Assembly (NCBI GenBank): GCA_024663395.1
Contig: JANFAH010000026.1
Location: 558,001-622,000, forward strand
Length of the DNA stretch: 64,000 nt
From: Pisolithus tinctorius
Taxonomy: Eukaryota > Basidiomycota > Agaricomycetes > Boletales > Pisolithaceae
Reading direction: 5' to 3'
In this document: in pieces, positions 1-11,054 of the stretch
Layout: the number at the start of each line of letters is the position of its first letter
Numbering within the stretch: position 1 is the first letter of the stretch
Translations under genes and position numbers: made by a program
The notes under the pieces: generated by a model
The model's database searches: none
Told to the model about the DNA's origin: nothing
The model's input: only the letters and a program-made list of their open reading frames with translations

Positions 1-1740
1 AGTTGAAAATGTAACAAGAGACGCGCCACCAAATCCCGCGCACAATAGTACACAGCGCTTGAATGAAAGGGTAACGTCTTGACGCAACTGTGGCCAACAG
101 GGTCAAACCGCCGTTGGAAATTTTGCCGTGGTGCTGTCGTTATTGACCCCTTTTGTTAAAAGGTCGAGGCTGTATTCCCTTTGCCTTGATCGTATTTATA
201 CTCGGCCTGAATTTACCTCCAAGTCCCCAGTCAGTGCAGCTCCAATGGCATCCACATCTACCATCCCCCCCGAAACCAAAGAGCTGATTTCTCAAATAGA
301 GGGCATCCTCCATAACCTGGATGTGGCGACGCGCAAGCTTAGAAAATCATGTCTCCCCGTCGAGGAGATACCGCGGATTGGCGCATTGCTCGACACCGCG
401 GAGGATCGACGTACGGAGATCGTTGCCAACGTCCGTATGATTCGCGACAGGCTACGTTGAGTGAGTGTCCCCCGTAGAAGTGCATGGCCTATTACTGACT
501 GGTTTTTTGGTGCCTTGCTGTGGCTAACGGTTTAGTGTCCCCTTCGCCATTGTCGAGACAGACTTCGACAACGAGTGGGTGGAGGGCATGTAGTCGGGAA
601 AAGTAGAAACGCGAGCGGAGGAGGTTGCGTGGTGAAGTTCAACAGGGGCTTGTGGCTGATGTGGCCAAGTTAGGATGTAACGATCCATGTTCCTTCTCCG
701 TGGAATACTAGGATGACAGTGACTATGCCGAGTGGCGAACTCCATATAAGGTCCAATTTACGCCAGCACCTCATTGTAGGGATTCAAAAAGCCGTCCGTT
801 CCTCGCTGTATGCGTTGACATGGACGAGAAAGCTCGGTGCGAGGCAGCTATGAACAAGGAGACTGACCTCACATTACACTATTATACCTTGATGAGGAGA
901 CATCGATGGATCTAGTTCCAGCAGAGTCTGCACGGTGGAAACTGAAACCAGTGAAACAGAACGATACACCCCCACCTCCCCCCGGAGTTGTTGTTAGATC
1001 TTCGGAGGTGGAACTCATGTCGCTCCCCCCGTCGCACGGTGTGACGACGGGTTGGAGAATTAGGAAATACGTATGAATTTTGGCGACTGAAGACCGACCT
1101 GCAACGAAAGAACTGCAGTCGAGATAGAGGGAGGAGAATGACGAGGTCGATGAGGCCGGGAGTCAGATCTCAGTAAAGGAGGGCCCGTCGAATAAGAAGC
1201 AGAGGGTCGTCACTTAAACTACATCATCTATTGTTCTGTTCATCTGTACTTACTTTACGTGTCTCCGATATGGACATGGATAATTCTTAGTGGGTTTCCG
1301 TGGGCAAACTTTCCAACGTTAATTACATAAAGGGGCTTACTTCCAGCGCTGTTACTGTGTTACTAGTCGTCCACAGGTAATCGTGGCAGTTACCACGATG
1401 GCAAGACGTGAACACATACGGAACTCGCAGTCGCGGTTGCAGCGCCCTTAATAGTGTGGATACTAGCCTATCTATGGGGCTTGAGTTGCAAACTGTCTCT
1501 GGCATCCCTGCCAGTGAGTGAGCGTGGGAGCCACAATCGTCATATCCATATTTGGAATTTCAGATCTGTTCGATCCTGCTTATGGAATCCTCTAAGATTA
1601 TCCTTCAAGCCAGTGTCATGTATTTTGACAGCGACAACGGGTACACACGGTAGTACTATTATCCGAAAAAACGGGACTATAAAGCAGGCGGGGATTTAAG
1701 AAGAGGATCATAATAACGGTTCTCGAACTCATACGTGGGA
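1..1740 (+). repeat. Segmental duplication, copy 1 (left part cut by window edge)
   Basis: This stretch reappears at about 3,448-5,950. Alignable blocks include the first bases of the window against 3,448 onward, the exon at 245-456 against 3,697-3,908, and the tract ending near 1,730 (GATCATAATAAC) against the one near 5,940. Copy 2 carries extra sequence around 4,770-5,550. The copies differ by many substitutions and small indels, so the duplication is old. The true left end lies outside the window. Confidence 0.8.
245..1061 (+). pseudogene. Degraded copy of the unknown-function gene found intact-looking at 3,697-4,532
   Basis: The first exon begins at the ATG at 245 (MASTSTIPPETKEL) and matches the copy at 3,697 nearly residue for residue. 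Two lesions are visible. The splice donor, GTGAGT at 3,909 in the other copy, reads TTGAGT at 457, and an in-frame TGA follows at 458-460. In the second exon, the codon that is CAG in the other copy is TAG, just after GGCATG near 590. Small indels after that also break the frame. I do not recognise the protein family. This copy is very unlikely to make the full protein. Confidence 0.75.
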
Positions 1741-2836
1741 ACCCCTGCTTGACCCCGATGCAAGGTCTATACCACCTTCGGCGACGTTGTTGCAACCACT
1801 ACCTGGTCATCCACCACCGTCGTGAGTCGATGCGTTCGAGTATGCGTTACAGCTGAGGCTGACACAGATGGCGCTTACGGAACATGTGGAAGGCGCTGAA
1901 CGTGCGAAGGTCAAATGGATGAGTGTGTATGACTGGATAGCGGAAAGGAAGGGGTCTGTATCAGAGACACCAAGTGAGTTCCTTTTCGTATTTTGATATA
2001 GGTCCGGGGCTCGACACCTTCGCAGTTCGGCCTTCAGTAGACACGGGCTCCAGGACGGCGACTGCGCAGCTGGGATCAATGGTTATTGTCTCAACGCCCC
2101 AGGAATTGGACAATAGGATCGCTTAAAGTTGGCGCATACGCCTACAGCACGATTACCGCAGGTAATCTGTAGGCGTAAGCATCAGCGCCAACTTTGAGCG
2201 ACGCTAATGAGAAACAACCAAGTGGCGAGCCTTCAGGTTCTCTGGGACTGATTACAGCACCGGAGGGGACGCCGCCTCCGACCACTGTGACCCCAGCGAC
2301 ACCAGCAGACGTTGATTACGATTCTCTATTGGTGGCAAGCCCCAGGAAATATTGAGGCGGTCAGTGTCGATGGGCGCGGACCCTTCCACCGTGACGGGGA
2401 AGAAGGTACAACAGACGTTGAAAGACCGCGTTCACAAGGGGCAAGAGAAAATCAGTACAAGATCGAGGAAAATTGGGCGTGGCGTCGTTCGAAGCAACAG
2501 TTTACATCTCAAACGGTCGAGCTCCGCGCCGGGTAATCGGACCGTCGTATTTCCTCTACACATACTCACCCAGTACCCCAGTATTGAGCATCTTCGATCC
2601 ATTCCCGGCGAAGGGTGCGTTCACGTATTCGACATCACCGTCACCCTGAGCGTCCTGCGGAATCGTCACCTGCGCCACCGCCACCCACTTCACCTCCCGT
2701 GCAAGAACCCAAAACAAATCACCGGGCGACGAGCAAGGACAGATTATTGAGTGATCTGTGGGCTGCATCAGCTGAAACATTCTATTGGACGGGTAAGGTT
2801 GTCCATGCGAAAGGTGCCTCCAGGAAGCGGAAGTGA
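1450..2836 (+). pseudogene. Relic of a spliced gene of unknown function, interrupted by a foldback element
   Basis: Coding character persists across several frames but with repeated stops. From about 1,660 to 2,115 one frame reads on with TAA at about 1,698 (CAA in the copy at 5,920) and TGA at about 1,818. A plausible intron (GTGAGT to ATATAG, about 1,973-2,000) joins two stretches of it. The frame then enters an 83-bp hairpin at 2,119-2,201 and resumes after it. Frame changes follow near 2,355 and 2,600, ending in a Pro/Ser-rich stretch and a terminal GASRKRK before the stop at 2,836. No family recognised. The pattern fits a gene that was duplicated, then mutated and invaded. Confidence 0.5.
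2119..2201. repeat. 83-bp foldback (hairpin) element, MITE-like
   Basis: The sequence folds on itself along almost its whole length. Outer arms 2,119-2,135 and 2,185-2,201 match at 16 of 17 positions (core AAAGTTGGCGC). Inner arms 2,137-2,147 and 2,167-2,177 match perfectly (TACGCCTACAG). The centre 2,152-2,166 is ATTACC-gca-GGTAAT. It sits inside an otherwise readable coding frame. No transposase is present. A related ACGCCTACAGCAC tract occurs near 5,610. Confidence 0.7.
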
Positions 2837-3447
2837 AACATCCTGAGAACCCTAACTGTGGGTGCAGGTGTGTCCCCTTTGTTGACACCTTTGATGTGGC
2901 CGCATCTAATTACAACCGAAGTTCGGATAATATCATTACGCTCTAGGTCATGAGCGATAAGCAACATAGGCCTTCCAAACGGCGTCATTTCTTTTCCCGG
3001 ACGACGTTTCTGCTGCTGTTCACATGTCTCGGATCTATCTTGGTTCGGCGTCGGATGGGGACGTCGACATGGGTAAGGCGGATCTGACCGATGGGCTGCT
3101 AGGATACATCACTCGTTCTTGAGGGTGGAACGTGCCAGAGGCATGGCATCACCTCGCAAAAACGTACGGTCTGCAAGGCCACAAGGAAGAAGAGCGAGTG
3201 TCTAGTGAAGTAGTTTAAGCTGATCGAACAGAGACGTATCAGGAACATCGGGCTTGCAGTGGGGTGGTGTCTGTAGGCTGCGGTAGCTAGGATCTTTCTT
3301 CTGAACGGTTCTTGCATTTCCTGAGATTGACTCTGGGTCTACAGGGCATGTGTGATCTCCGGTATTGGGGAATGGTTACATATCGGTAAGGAAAGCATTT
3401 CTTTCTGTTTCGAATGCGGAGCTGGGGTCGCGCGAAGAAACTGCTAA
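2837..3447. other. Intergenic stretch with no supported gene
   Basis: Only short overlapping frames without family resemblance or credible splice structure occur here. The stretch separates the relic gene from the start of duplication copy 2. I see no RNA gene or repeat. Confidence 0.5.
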
Positions 3448-3696
3448 GTTGAAAATATAACAAGAGACAGGTTATGTTAGGAGGTGATAAGTCTAGTTGC
3501 CGAATCAGGCACGCCACATTCGAACGAGAAGGTGACAACTTGACCCAACTGTGGCCAACAGGGTCAAACCACCGCTGGAATGGTGCCGTTGATATTGACC
3601 GCTTTTATTAAAAGGTCGAGGCTGTATTCCCTTTGGCTTGATCGTACTTATACTCGGGCTCAATTTACTTCCAAGTCCCCAGTCAGTGCAGCTCCA

Positions 3697-4532
3697 ATGG
3701 CATCCACATCCACCATCCCCCCCGAAACCAAAGAGCTGATTTCTCAAATAGAGGTCCTCCTCCATAACTTAGGTGTGGCGCTGCACAAGCTTAGAAAACT
3801 ATGTCCCCCCACCGAGGAGGTATCGCCGATACGCGCATTGGTCGACGCCGCGGAGGCTCGACGTACAGAAATCCTTGCCAACGTCCGTATGATTCGCGAC
3901 AGGCTGCGGTGAGTGACTGCCCCCCCCGTACAGGCGTATGGCCTGTTTCTGACTAGTTTTGGGCGCCTTGCTGTGGCGAACGGTTTAGCGTCCCCTTCAC
4001 CTTTGTCGAGACAGACTTCGACAACGAATGGGTGGACCGTATGCAGCCGGGAATAGTCGAGGCGCGCGGGCAGGATGGCCACCCCTTCTTGCGTGGTGAA
4101 GTTCAACACGGGCCTGTGGCTGATGTGGCCAAGTTAGGACGTAACCATCCGTATTCCCTCTCCGTGGAATACCAGGATGACAGTGACTACGCCGAGTGGC
4201 GAGCTCCATACAAGGTCCAGTTTACGCCGGAACCCCACAGTAGGGATTCACAGGGCCGTCCGTTCCCCGCTGTATGCGTTAATGTAAACGACAAGGGCTC
4301 GGTGCAAGGCAGCTATAAACAAACTATGCTACACAAGGAGACTGGCCTTATATTACACGGTGATGAGAAGACATTGATGGGCCCGGTGCCAGCAGAGTCA
4401 GTGCGGTGGAAATTAAGACCAGAGAAAAAGAACGATACATCCGCACCTCCCCCCCGCGTTGTTGGATCTGCGGCGGCGAAGCTCATATCGCGCCCCCCCG
4501 TCGTACGGTTTGACGACGAGTTGGAAAATTAG
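3697..4532 (+). CDS. Hypothetical protein, two exons (3697-3908, 3989-4532)
   Basis: The ATG at 3,697 opens MASTSTIPPETKEL. Exon 1 ends at 3,908 before GTGAGT and exon 2 begins at 3,989 after GTTTAG. The junction codon is CGC and the frame continues as RVPFTFVETDFDNEW into a 166-codon open frame, giving 251 residues. The N-terminal third is a predicted amphipathic helix rich in Leu, Arg and Glu. The central part (PYSLSVEYQDDSDY, then PYKVQFTPE) looks like a beta-rich globular domain. I do not recognise the family. The upstream in-frame Met at 3,580 is less likely because the two copies resemble each other best from 3,697. The TAG at 4,530 may itself be a derived stop: the same frame runs on through a second TAG at 4,593 to a TGA at 4,683-4,685 and ends in SSKKRKVVT, a basic nuclear-localisation-like tail. 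The functional C-terminus is therefore uncertain. Confidence 0.6.
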
Positions 4533-5199
4533 GAAATACGTATGAATTTGGCGACTGAAGACCGACCTGCAATGAAAGAACTGCAGTCGAGATAGGGGGA
4601 GGAGAATGACGAGGTCGATGAGACCGGGAGTCAGATCTTGGTAAAGGAGAGCCTGTCGAGTAAGAAGCGGAAGGTCGTCACTTGAACGATATCATCTATT
4701 GTTCTGTTCAGCTGTACCATTACTGTCCATTGTTCTGTTCGTCTGTTCCACTCATCCACTTACTTTACGTGTCTCCGATATGGTTATGGACAATTCTTAA
4801 CGACCGTGCGAGTCAGTGGAAGATTGGCCAAATTACCGTCCATGACAACTCGCAGGATTCGAGGTGGTTCTCTTAACTATCAGGTATGGTTATTCCCAGA
4901 GGCAATGTGGCACAGATGGGGACGAGAAATGGACTTCTTGCGAAAACGGATGCGATGGTCCACAGAGCTTCCAATACGGAAGTCACGACTTAGACTGACC
5001 CCCAACATTTTAATGACGGACCTTTAGGAAAACAGATTATTAACGCACCTGACACTAGTGGATTGCCATGCGGAACCTTCCCAACGTCAATTAAAGGGAC
5101 CTATTCCAGCGCTCGCTCTACGCGTTCAACCAGTTAGCCAGGGGGAAAGAGTGTATGGTACTTATGGGAAAGGATCTATCTGTACTTAGTGAGGTATGA

Positions 5200-5945
5200 T
5201 ATCGCAAGGGGCAATGCTTGAAAGGACTGGGTGAAAACCGGTAGGTTTGCGGGTCTGAAACCAAGACCCGAGTCGTCGAGCTGAGCTGTGAGGGTGGGCT
5301 GGGTGCCGAACAGGTCAGCTTCGAGCAAGACGTCGAGTTCGAGGCGTCGAACAAAGAGCTGTTAACTCAGCTGCTTTGGACGGACTGTGAGCGGGAGCGA
5401 AGAAAACGAGAGACTAGTGTGCGGCTCAGCTGAGCCTTGAGGCGCAAGTGAGAGTACGAGGAAGAGAAGCGACAAGATGACTGTATTCCCACGCGTAGAC
5501 TATATTCTCAGTACGCTACGCGCCTTCGCTACTGAGAATTGCCAACTGTGTTATTAACTGTCCACATGTAATCGTGGCGGTTACTACGATGACAAGACGT
5601 GAACGCCTACAGCACTGGCAGTCGCGGGTGTAGCACCCTGAATAGTACTTGTGGACACCGGCCTGTTTACGGAGCTTGAATTGCAAGCTGTCTGCGGTAT
5701 CCAAATTACACCCTGCCAGTGAGTACTTGAGCGGGCAGCGGGAACCACATACATCTTATCCATCTTTGGAAATTCAAATCGGTTCGATCCTGCTTATGTA
5801 ATCCTCTAAGATCATCCTTCAAGCTTGCTGGCAGTGTCATGCCATTTCGACAGCGACAGCGGGTACACACAGTGGCCCTACATCCGAGACAGCGGAACTA
5901 TTGAGCAGGCGGGGATTCAAGAAGATGATCATAATAACAGTTCTC
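5200..5945 (+). pseudogene. Degraded second gene of the duplicated locus
   Basis: Short coding-like blocks occur in sequence: an acidic/basic stretch near 5,290-5,520 (EYEEEKRQ, then CIPTRRLYSQYA), ELELQAVCGI near 5,670, and DSDSGYTQWPYIRDSG then TIEQAGIQEDDHNN near 5,855-5,940. They sit in different frames and are separated by stops or possible introns. The copy at 1,450-1,730 repeats the last two blocks. The first block also resembles a minus-strand ORF at 26,036-25,749. The original protein is not recognised. Confidence 0.4.
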
Positions 5946-5950
5946 AGACT

Positions 5951-6291
5951 CAGACCTTCCATTGGCCCACGGTGGGTCCCACGATAGGCTATTGATATCC
6001 TCTTATTGTCCGGCGTGGCGTGCTTTGACCTTAATGGTCCTCGTCCTATTGGTTTGTCATTCCTCCATAATAAATATTGTTGGTCCACATCGTGTTCCAC
6101 AGTAGGGTTGGAGGCACGTCGCCAATGCATCCGACCGCCCACCGCTTTGGTACGGTCAAAGCGAGGGTCTGTCCACGGCCTTTAATTTGCTGCACAAGTG
6201 AGTACCACGGAACTCTTCACTTTTCCCTTCCACTATCTGCATCCATCTCCCCAATTTTCTCTGGAGACTTTTCTGTCCTTCTCAGCACAGA
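5951..6291 (+). other. Upstream region of the gene at 6,292
   Basis: No supported gene. Pyrimidine-rich tracts occur at about 6,205-6,280 shortly before the ATG at 6,292, as is common in fungal promoters and leaders. I assign no motif. Confidence 0.3.
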
Positions 6292-7884
6292 ATGCGCATG
6301 CATCGCCCAACCGCAATATTTGGTAGCGACCCCCAAGCCCTTGCCCGTATCTCTCCTTCCCGGGCCGCAGATTATCTTAGGTGCTTCATTACCACGGTGG
6401 CAGGCGCGGTCCCCAAGTTTCCTGCATTGGGGCTAACCATAGAAGAAGTTAATGAAGCTAGCCTTATGCTTGACATCATCGAACGGACAGACCCCACTCT
6501 GTATGTCGTTCGCCCCGCTGTCCGTGCTGTTGAGCTATTGTCTAACACGGAACCACGTTGAAGGCGACAACTGCAATCCGTTTCCAAGCAAATCGCAGAT
6601 ATTGCGACGACGATTCAGCAGCAACAGACAAACATGACCTTCACGGTTGAAATTCTCTGTCTCATGGTCGAGGTCTTGCAGAACCATGCCCCCTCCGTCA
6701 TTGCTGATGTGTTCAAGGCCTGGACTCGCAGCACCTGCGGCATCCCCTCTTCGGCCCCCTCCTCCCCCGACAAGGCACCCATCTTCCCTGATTCCGAAGA
6801 ATTCTTTACTCGGAACGACCCCATTGGCGAACGTTTTGCTGCCGCGACCCCCTCTGGTGTGGACAGTCCCCTTCCCACCCCCCATCGTGATGATCCAGGA
6901 CTACATCACCCTCTCGGTAGCTCTCTACCCCCAAGTGATCCCTGGTCGAGCAGCTCTCTGCACGGAGTACCTGCCTCTTCTCCCCAACCGACTGTCAATC
7001 AACCACTCAACTTCGAAGATACCTGGAAAGTCCCGCCTGACTGGGACGCCCGCGGTCGCAGTTCTCGGAGGTTGCGGCGCGAGGGTGCATTCATACACAC
7101 ACCCGACTGGGATGCAATGTCGAAAACTTATGGGCGTGGCGACGATGCTGCTGAAGATGACCGTTCGCATACCCCTACAACAAATGATGTGCACATATCG
7201 ACAGCTATGTCGCCAGAGGCTCATGGCCGAACCCACAAACATGAGATGCGGGAACGTGCGTCTTCTCCTACACAGCTCCCGGCCTCTATTTCTCAATCAC
7301 GAGTAGCTACCGACACCGACGATGTTCGGGCCGTTCCACAACATTCTGACTCACCGGACGCTACCGAGCTCAGGCGATGCGTCCATGAACTACAGGCATA
7401 TATAGACGCAGGATACGAAGGACGGCTACCGCGAGATCAGAACAAAATGAAGGAAGCGAGTGATGCATCTAGCTCGCACAATGTCCCCTCTTCCAACTCC
7501 AATCTCCCAGTAACCTTACCATCACCTACCCCGATGACGCCAAGAAAGAAACGTCAGCGGGCGTCCTCACAGTCTCCATCACGCTCTCCATTGCACTACT
7601 CGCCTGGTTCACATGCGGGTGCAGCAGGTTTGCCCGAGGACGAGGACGACTCCACTGAGGCGCGTACGGTAAAACGAATGAAAGTCTCTGCTCCCACACC
7701 AACGCCTGGACCAGTCCCCATTCCCGAGAACATCCCAGCTTCCGCTTCCAGTTGTACGCCTGAGCCGACACTCACCCCTGAGATTTCGGCTATGGCTTCT
7801 GGAGTAAATTCAGGAACGAGAAGCCCCACGCCTCCAAGGAGGCGACCTCTCACGCGGACAGCAACAATGGACCAGTTCGATTAG
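6292..7884 (+). CDS. Ser/Pro-rich hypothetical nuclear protein, one in-frame TGA at 6559-6561
   Basis: A single frame runs from the ATG at 6,292 to TAG at 7,884 and is broken only by TGA at 6,559-6,561. The downstream part alone, from the ATG at 6,634, encodes 416 residues. The N-terminal 90 residues (DYLRCFITTVAGAV, LMLDIIERTDPTLY) look helical. A Gln-rich segment (TTIQQQQTN) lies after the TGA. The remainder is low-complexity, rich in Ser, Pro, Thr and Asp, with basic clusters PRKKRQR and PPRRRP that could serve as nuclear localisation signals. No enzymatic motif is seen. Either the TGA is a nonsense mutation (CGA to TGA is the simplest route), or translation starts at 6,634. No GT-AG intron removing the TGA is evident. 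Family unknown. Confidence 0.55.
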
Positions 7885-8446
7885 TCTTCTGCAATTTTTG
7901 TTCTTTTATTCGCTTTCCCTATTGCTTTCCCATTCCTCCCATTCTTCCCTCAAATTGTGTTGTATTCGGTTGTGTCGGGTAGTCCATGCGTGCTACGGGT
8001 GTCCCCAACTCTAGCGGTCCATATTTGTATATTTGTATCATTATTTCAAGCGCTCAACGTTCAGTGGTATTTGATCAAACTGTACATCAGCGTCTGTTCC
8101 GTTAGGAGAGACTTACAACGACTTGCACCTACCAAGCGAAGTGCTATTTTGGGGGATGTTTGACAAATACAATTATTCGTACGGGCACTTTAGGAATTAT
8201 AACAAAACTTTTTCAACCCCTACATAACTTTAACCCGCTCCCTCGGTACCACTCAGTCAGAAGTGAGGAGTCGACGCGGAGGGGGTGTCGGCTCCTCACT
8301 TCTGTGGTGATATTTTGGAGCGCTGGACACAGACGAGACCACCTAGGAAGTACTCAAATTGGCACCAGGCTCCGGGCTCTTGGGTTCTACAGCGCAAACA
8401 CAGTAGATCCACGGTGAACTTGATGAAATAGTCCTTACCAAATATG
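7885..8446. other. Convergent intergenic region containing a 45-bp hairpin
   Basis: This is the space between the 3' ends of the plus-strand gene ending at 7,884 and the minus-strand gene ending at 8,447. A strong hairpin lies at 8,259-8,303. Otherwise only short, unsupported frames are present. Confidence 0.5.
8259..8303. repeat. Short inverted repeat (17-bp stem, 11-nt loop)
   Basis: Arms 8,259-8,275 (AGAAGTGAGGAGTCGAC) and 8,287-8,303 (GTCGGCTCCTCACTTCT) are complementary apart from one G-T pair. The loop is 8,276-8,286. It lies between two convergent genes, so it could affect 3' end formation, or it could be a foldback relic. Confidence 0.6.
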
Positions 8447-9445
8447 TCACTTACTGGTTTGATCTTCACCATGAATCCTGTTTACATGCCTTTTCAGGCC
8501 CTCAGGCCTGGCAAAGGTCTTGTTGCATATGCTGCACACTGATCTCGCCGTCTTTCCTTTACACTTGCTTTTCCTGCCTGTAGACTTCCCAATGGGCGAT
8601 GCAGAGCACGATTTGGAGGCTCGTGGCCCATCTGAGCTGTTATGCTTAGATTCCGCTGTCGCAGAAAGGTTACTCATAGGTAGGCCGATTATGGGTGATG
8701 AGATCCGATCCGTGTGCTCCACCACAGAATCCAGGTCAACGTAGGATGAAGAAGGAATGGGGGCTCCACTCAGGTCAGAACTTTTTCGGGAAGGAGAGGC
8801 CTGCACCGAGTGTGGAACCCGGCCTGGGATTGGAAAAGCTGGGACAGTGGGGCTGACAGGTAACAATCCGACGGAAGTATGAGACGTGCTGACGCATACA
8901 GCTTGCTGTGTGTGGTAAGCTGAAGTGGTGGAATATACAAGTGACTGCGGCATAGAGGAGCGGGAGCCGTGAAGGCATGGGGGCATTGTGGGAATGGACA
9001 GAGCATTGGGGGGGCAAGAGTCATGAAACCACGAGTCGCTGCTGCTACGAGGCAAACCATCATTAGGGCTTGCACACAAAGTCGAACGGACACCGGACGG
9101 TGGGAAATTACAGGCTACCTCAGGAGGAGGTGATATCGTGGGAGGAAAACCAAATTGAGCGTTCGTGGGTGACAGTAGGCTATGTTGGGCTGACACGAAA
9201 TGTGTAGGGGAGGTCGCTGGTTCCACCACAGCAGAACTCCCAACACCTATGTGAGCCACCTGATACTCTCTCTGCCGGCGAGCATACGGAGACAAACTGT
9301 CACAAGAGCTGTTCAAAGCTTCTCGAACTGGACCTGGATAGACAGGATTATGCGTAGAGCCATGGAAAGGATAAGTATTGCTAGAAGTCGAATTGTTAAC
9401 CATCTCCCAAGTAACGAGAAAGTGCGAGACTCGACTTTGAGTCAA
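8447..9445 (-). CDS. C2H2 zinc-finger protein, putative transcription factor
   Basis: An uninterrupted 332-residue frame runs on the minus strand. The last 35 residues hold one classical C2H2 finger: CSICNKTFARPEGLKRHVNRIH, given here as CSICNKTF then HVNRIH, with C-x2-C and H-x4-H spacing. It is preceded by a Lys/Arg-rich stretch (GRKSKCKGKTARS) that may act as a nuclear localisation signal. The first 280 residues are low-complexity Ser/Pro/His-rich sequence with no domain, a common layout for fungal regulators. The start at 9,445 is the first ATG of the frame. A possible 3' splice site (CTATTTAG) lies just upstream on the same strand, so an additional 5' exon cannot be excluded. Only one finger is visible. 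Confidence 0.7.
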   Translation of the reverse strand: MTQSRVSHFLVTWEMVNNSTSSNTYPFHGSTHNPVYPGPVREALNSSCDSLSPYARRQREYQVAHIGVGSSAVVEPATSPTHFVSAQHSLLSPTNAQFGFPPTISPPPEVACNFPPSGVRSTLCASPNDGLPRSSSDSWFHDSCPPNALSIPTMPPCLHGSRSSMPQSLVYSTTSAYHTQQAVCVSTSHTSVGLLPVSPTVPAFPIPGRVPHSVQASPSRKSSDLSGAPIPSSSYVDLDSVVEHTDRISSPIIGLPMSNLSATAESKHNSSDGPRASKSCSASPIGKSTGRKSKCKGKTARSVCSICNKTFARPEGLKRHVNRIHGEDQTSK

Positions 9446-9994
9446 ACCTAAATAGGTATTAGCATAGGGGGAAGAAGGCTTTCGAGGAGCACTTCCGAGG
9501 AGAGGTCATTTAGGGTGCATAAGCCGCAGGCTCGCCTCCTCTCATGGGAAACCCAGAGCTAGGGGGGAGGCGAGTGATCGCTGTACCAGTGACGAATTTC
9601 GTGGAATCGTGAGTGAAGTTGGGGTAGACTTGGCAACAACAAGATCGCACTGAACAGACTCGAGCATGTCGGAAGCCTCGCGTTCGACCGTTCCAGCTTG
9701 TCAGCCGTATCTTCTGCAATGTCCACCGGGCACCTTGAAAATTCTTGACCGCAGAAAGTGAACTGCTATATGTAGTATGCCGCTGTTGGTTTTGCACGTA
9801 AGCAGCTGGGACAGTCAACAGCGTCTTGTGGACTCACCAATACCTACGTGTGAAAGGGTATCTGCTGCCTTGCATGATCCAGCCCAATATTGTACAGACA
9901 GAATCTCGTTTCCGCAGAGAAGGTAATGTAGGCTCCATGGGAAGCTGAGCCTAGACTTCCATTGTACATCATACATGTCTGCTTATAGGAGATG
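9446..9994. other. Intergenic region upstream of the C2H2 gene and BTB copy 1
   Basis: Divergent upstream region. A 102-codon minus-strand frame at 9,818-9,510 has no recognised features and could be an exon or chance. No RNA gene or repeat is seen until the BTB-associated duplication begins near 9,995. Confidence 0.35.
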
Positions 9995-10076
9995 AACTTC
10001 CGAGTCGACATGTGACGAGCAGGCGTTGCGGTCTGTTTACCAGGCAGTTCGTACAACTTCGACGACCTCTAGGATA

Positions 10077-11054
10077 ATGGAGTGCGAAGTTTCCTCTGCA
10101 GTGCTGGCTACGAAAGCCAGCTGGCCCTTCGACGACCCCAACGCCGAAGTGATCCTTCGGTCTTCAGATAACGTTGATTTTCGGGTCTTCAGATGTAACC
10201 TGTCACTCGCATCTCCCGTCTTCAAGGACATGTTCACTCTCGGTGCCCCAGTCCATGGAGAACACCCTCCGAACCCTTCTTCCTTACCCGTCGTCCCTGT
10301 GTCAGAAACAGGCTCCGCGTTGGACGCGTTGCCCAGACTCATCTACCCTCTGACAACCCCCAAACTCGACTCTGTCGGCGACATAAAGGCTCTCGTTGCT
10401 GCCGTCGTCTAGTACGATTTGATAGAACCAGCTATCGATCGTGCCACGAGCCTGATAATTCGCCAATATTTGCAGTCAAGCCCAGTTTCTCTTTACGCCA
10501 TTGCATGCCTATGTGGCTGGAGAAACCTTGCTGAACGGGCTGCGCGGGAGACGTTGAAGATCAAGGATTTTGGCCGGGTTCGTACGTATGTAGCCGAACT
10601 CGAAGACATGTCAGCAGGCGACTACTACCGACTTCTGGATTATCACCGTGCCTGTGCAACCGCTGCGCATACGACCGACATTCAAACGGAATTGCACATT
10701 GCATTTCCACTTCTTAGATCCGAGGTTGGCGAAGACATAGACATTCCAGCTCTCCTCTGCAACTGCCCAATGCATGTATTGAGTCACCAGTGGTTTCATG
10801 AGTACATGACTGTCACACGTGAGGGACTACTTCGTCGACCCGATCCGTCAACTGTCAAGGATCGTAGTTTTCTTGGAGTGCTCGAGGGCACTACAGTATG
10901 TTCAAGAATGGCCCTGCATCTCGATCAGATTTCTGATATATATGCCCGCGCAGTTGACGGCGCCATTTCCAAAGTAAGTGTGCTTTATTCGAAGTTGACT
11001 CTAGAGAACTTACTCAATATTATATGCAAGGTAAAACTGGAGTTTAAGCAATGA
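10077..11054 (+). pseudogene. BTB/POZ-domain gene, copy 1, with an in-frame TAG
   Basis: The start is the ATG at 10,077 (MECEVSSAV), the position shared with copy 2. Exon 1 runs to 10,973 (GTAAGT follows) and exon 2 is 11,031-11,054, encoding VKLEFKQ. The N-terminal 110 residues are a BTB/POZ fold typical of the large Agaricomycete family: AEVILRSSDNVDFRV, then LASPVFKDMFTLG. BTB domains mediate dimerisation and adaptor contacts. The remaining 190 residues are helical and conserved between copies (RPDPSTV). Codon 10,410-10,412 is TAG where copy 2 has AAG, truncating the protein just after the BTB domain. The rest of the frame is open, so the lesion is probably recent. Confidence 0.75.

Larger units (their letters stand above)
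3448..5950 (+). repeat. Segmental duplication, copy 2
   Basis: Direct repeat of 1-1,740 in the same orientation, with additional sequence at about 4,770-5,550. The start (AGTTGAAAATATAACAAGAG) matches the window start (AGTTGAAAATGTAACAAGAG). Gene order in the two copies is the same: unknown-function gene first, then the second degraded gene. Confidence 0.8.
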
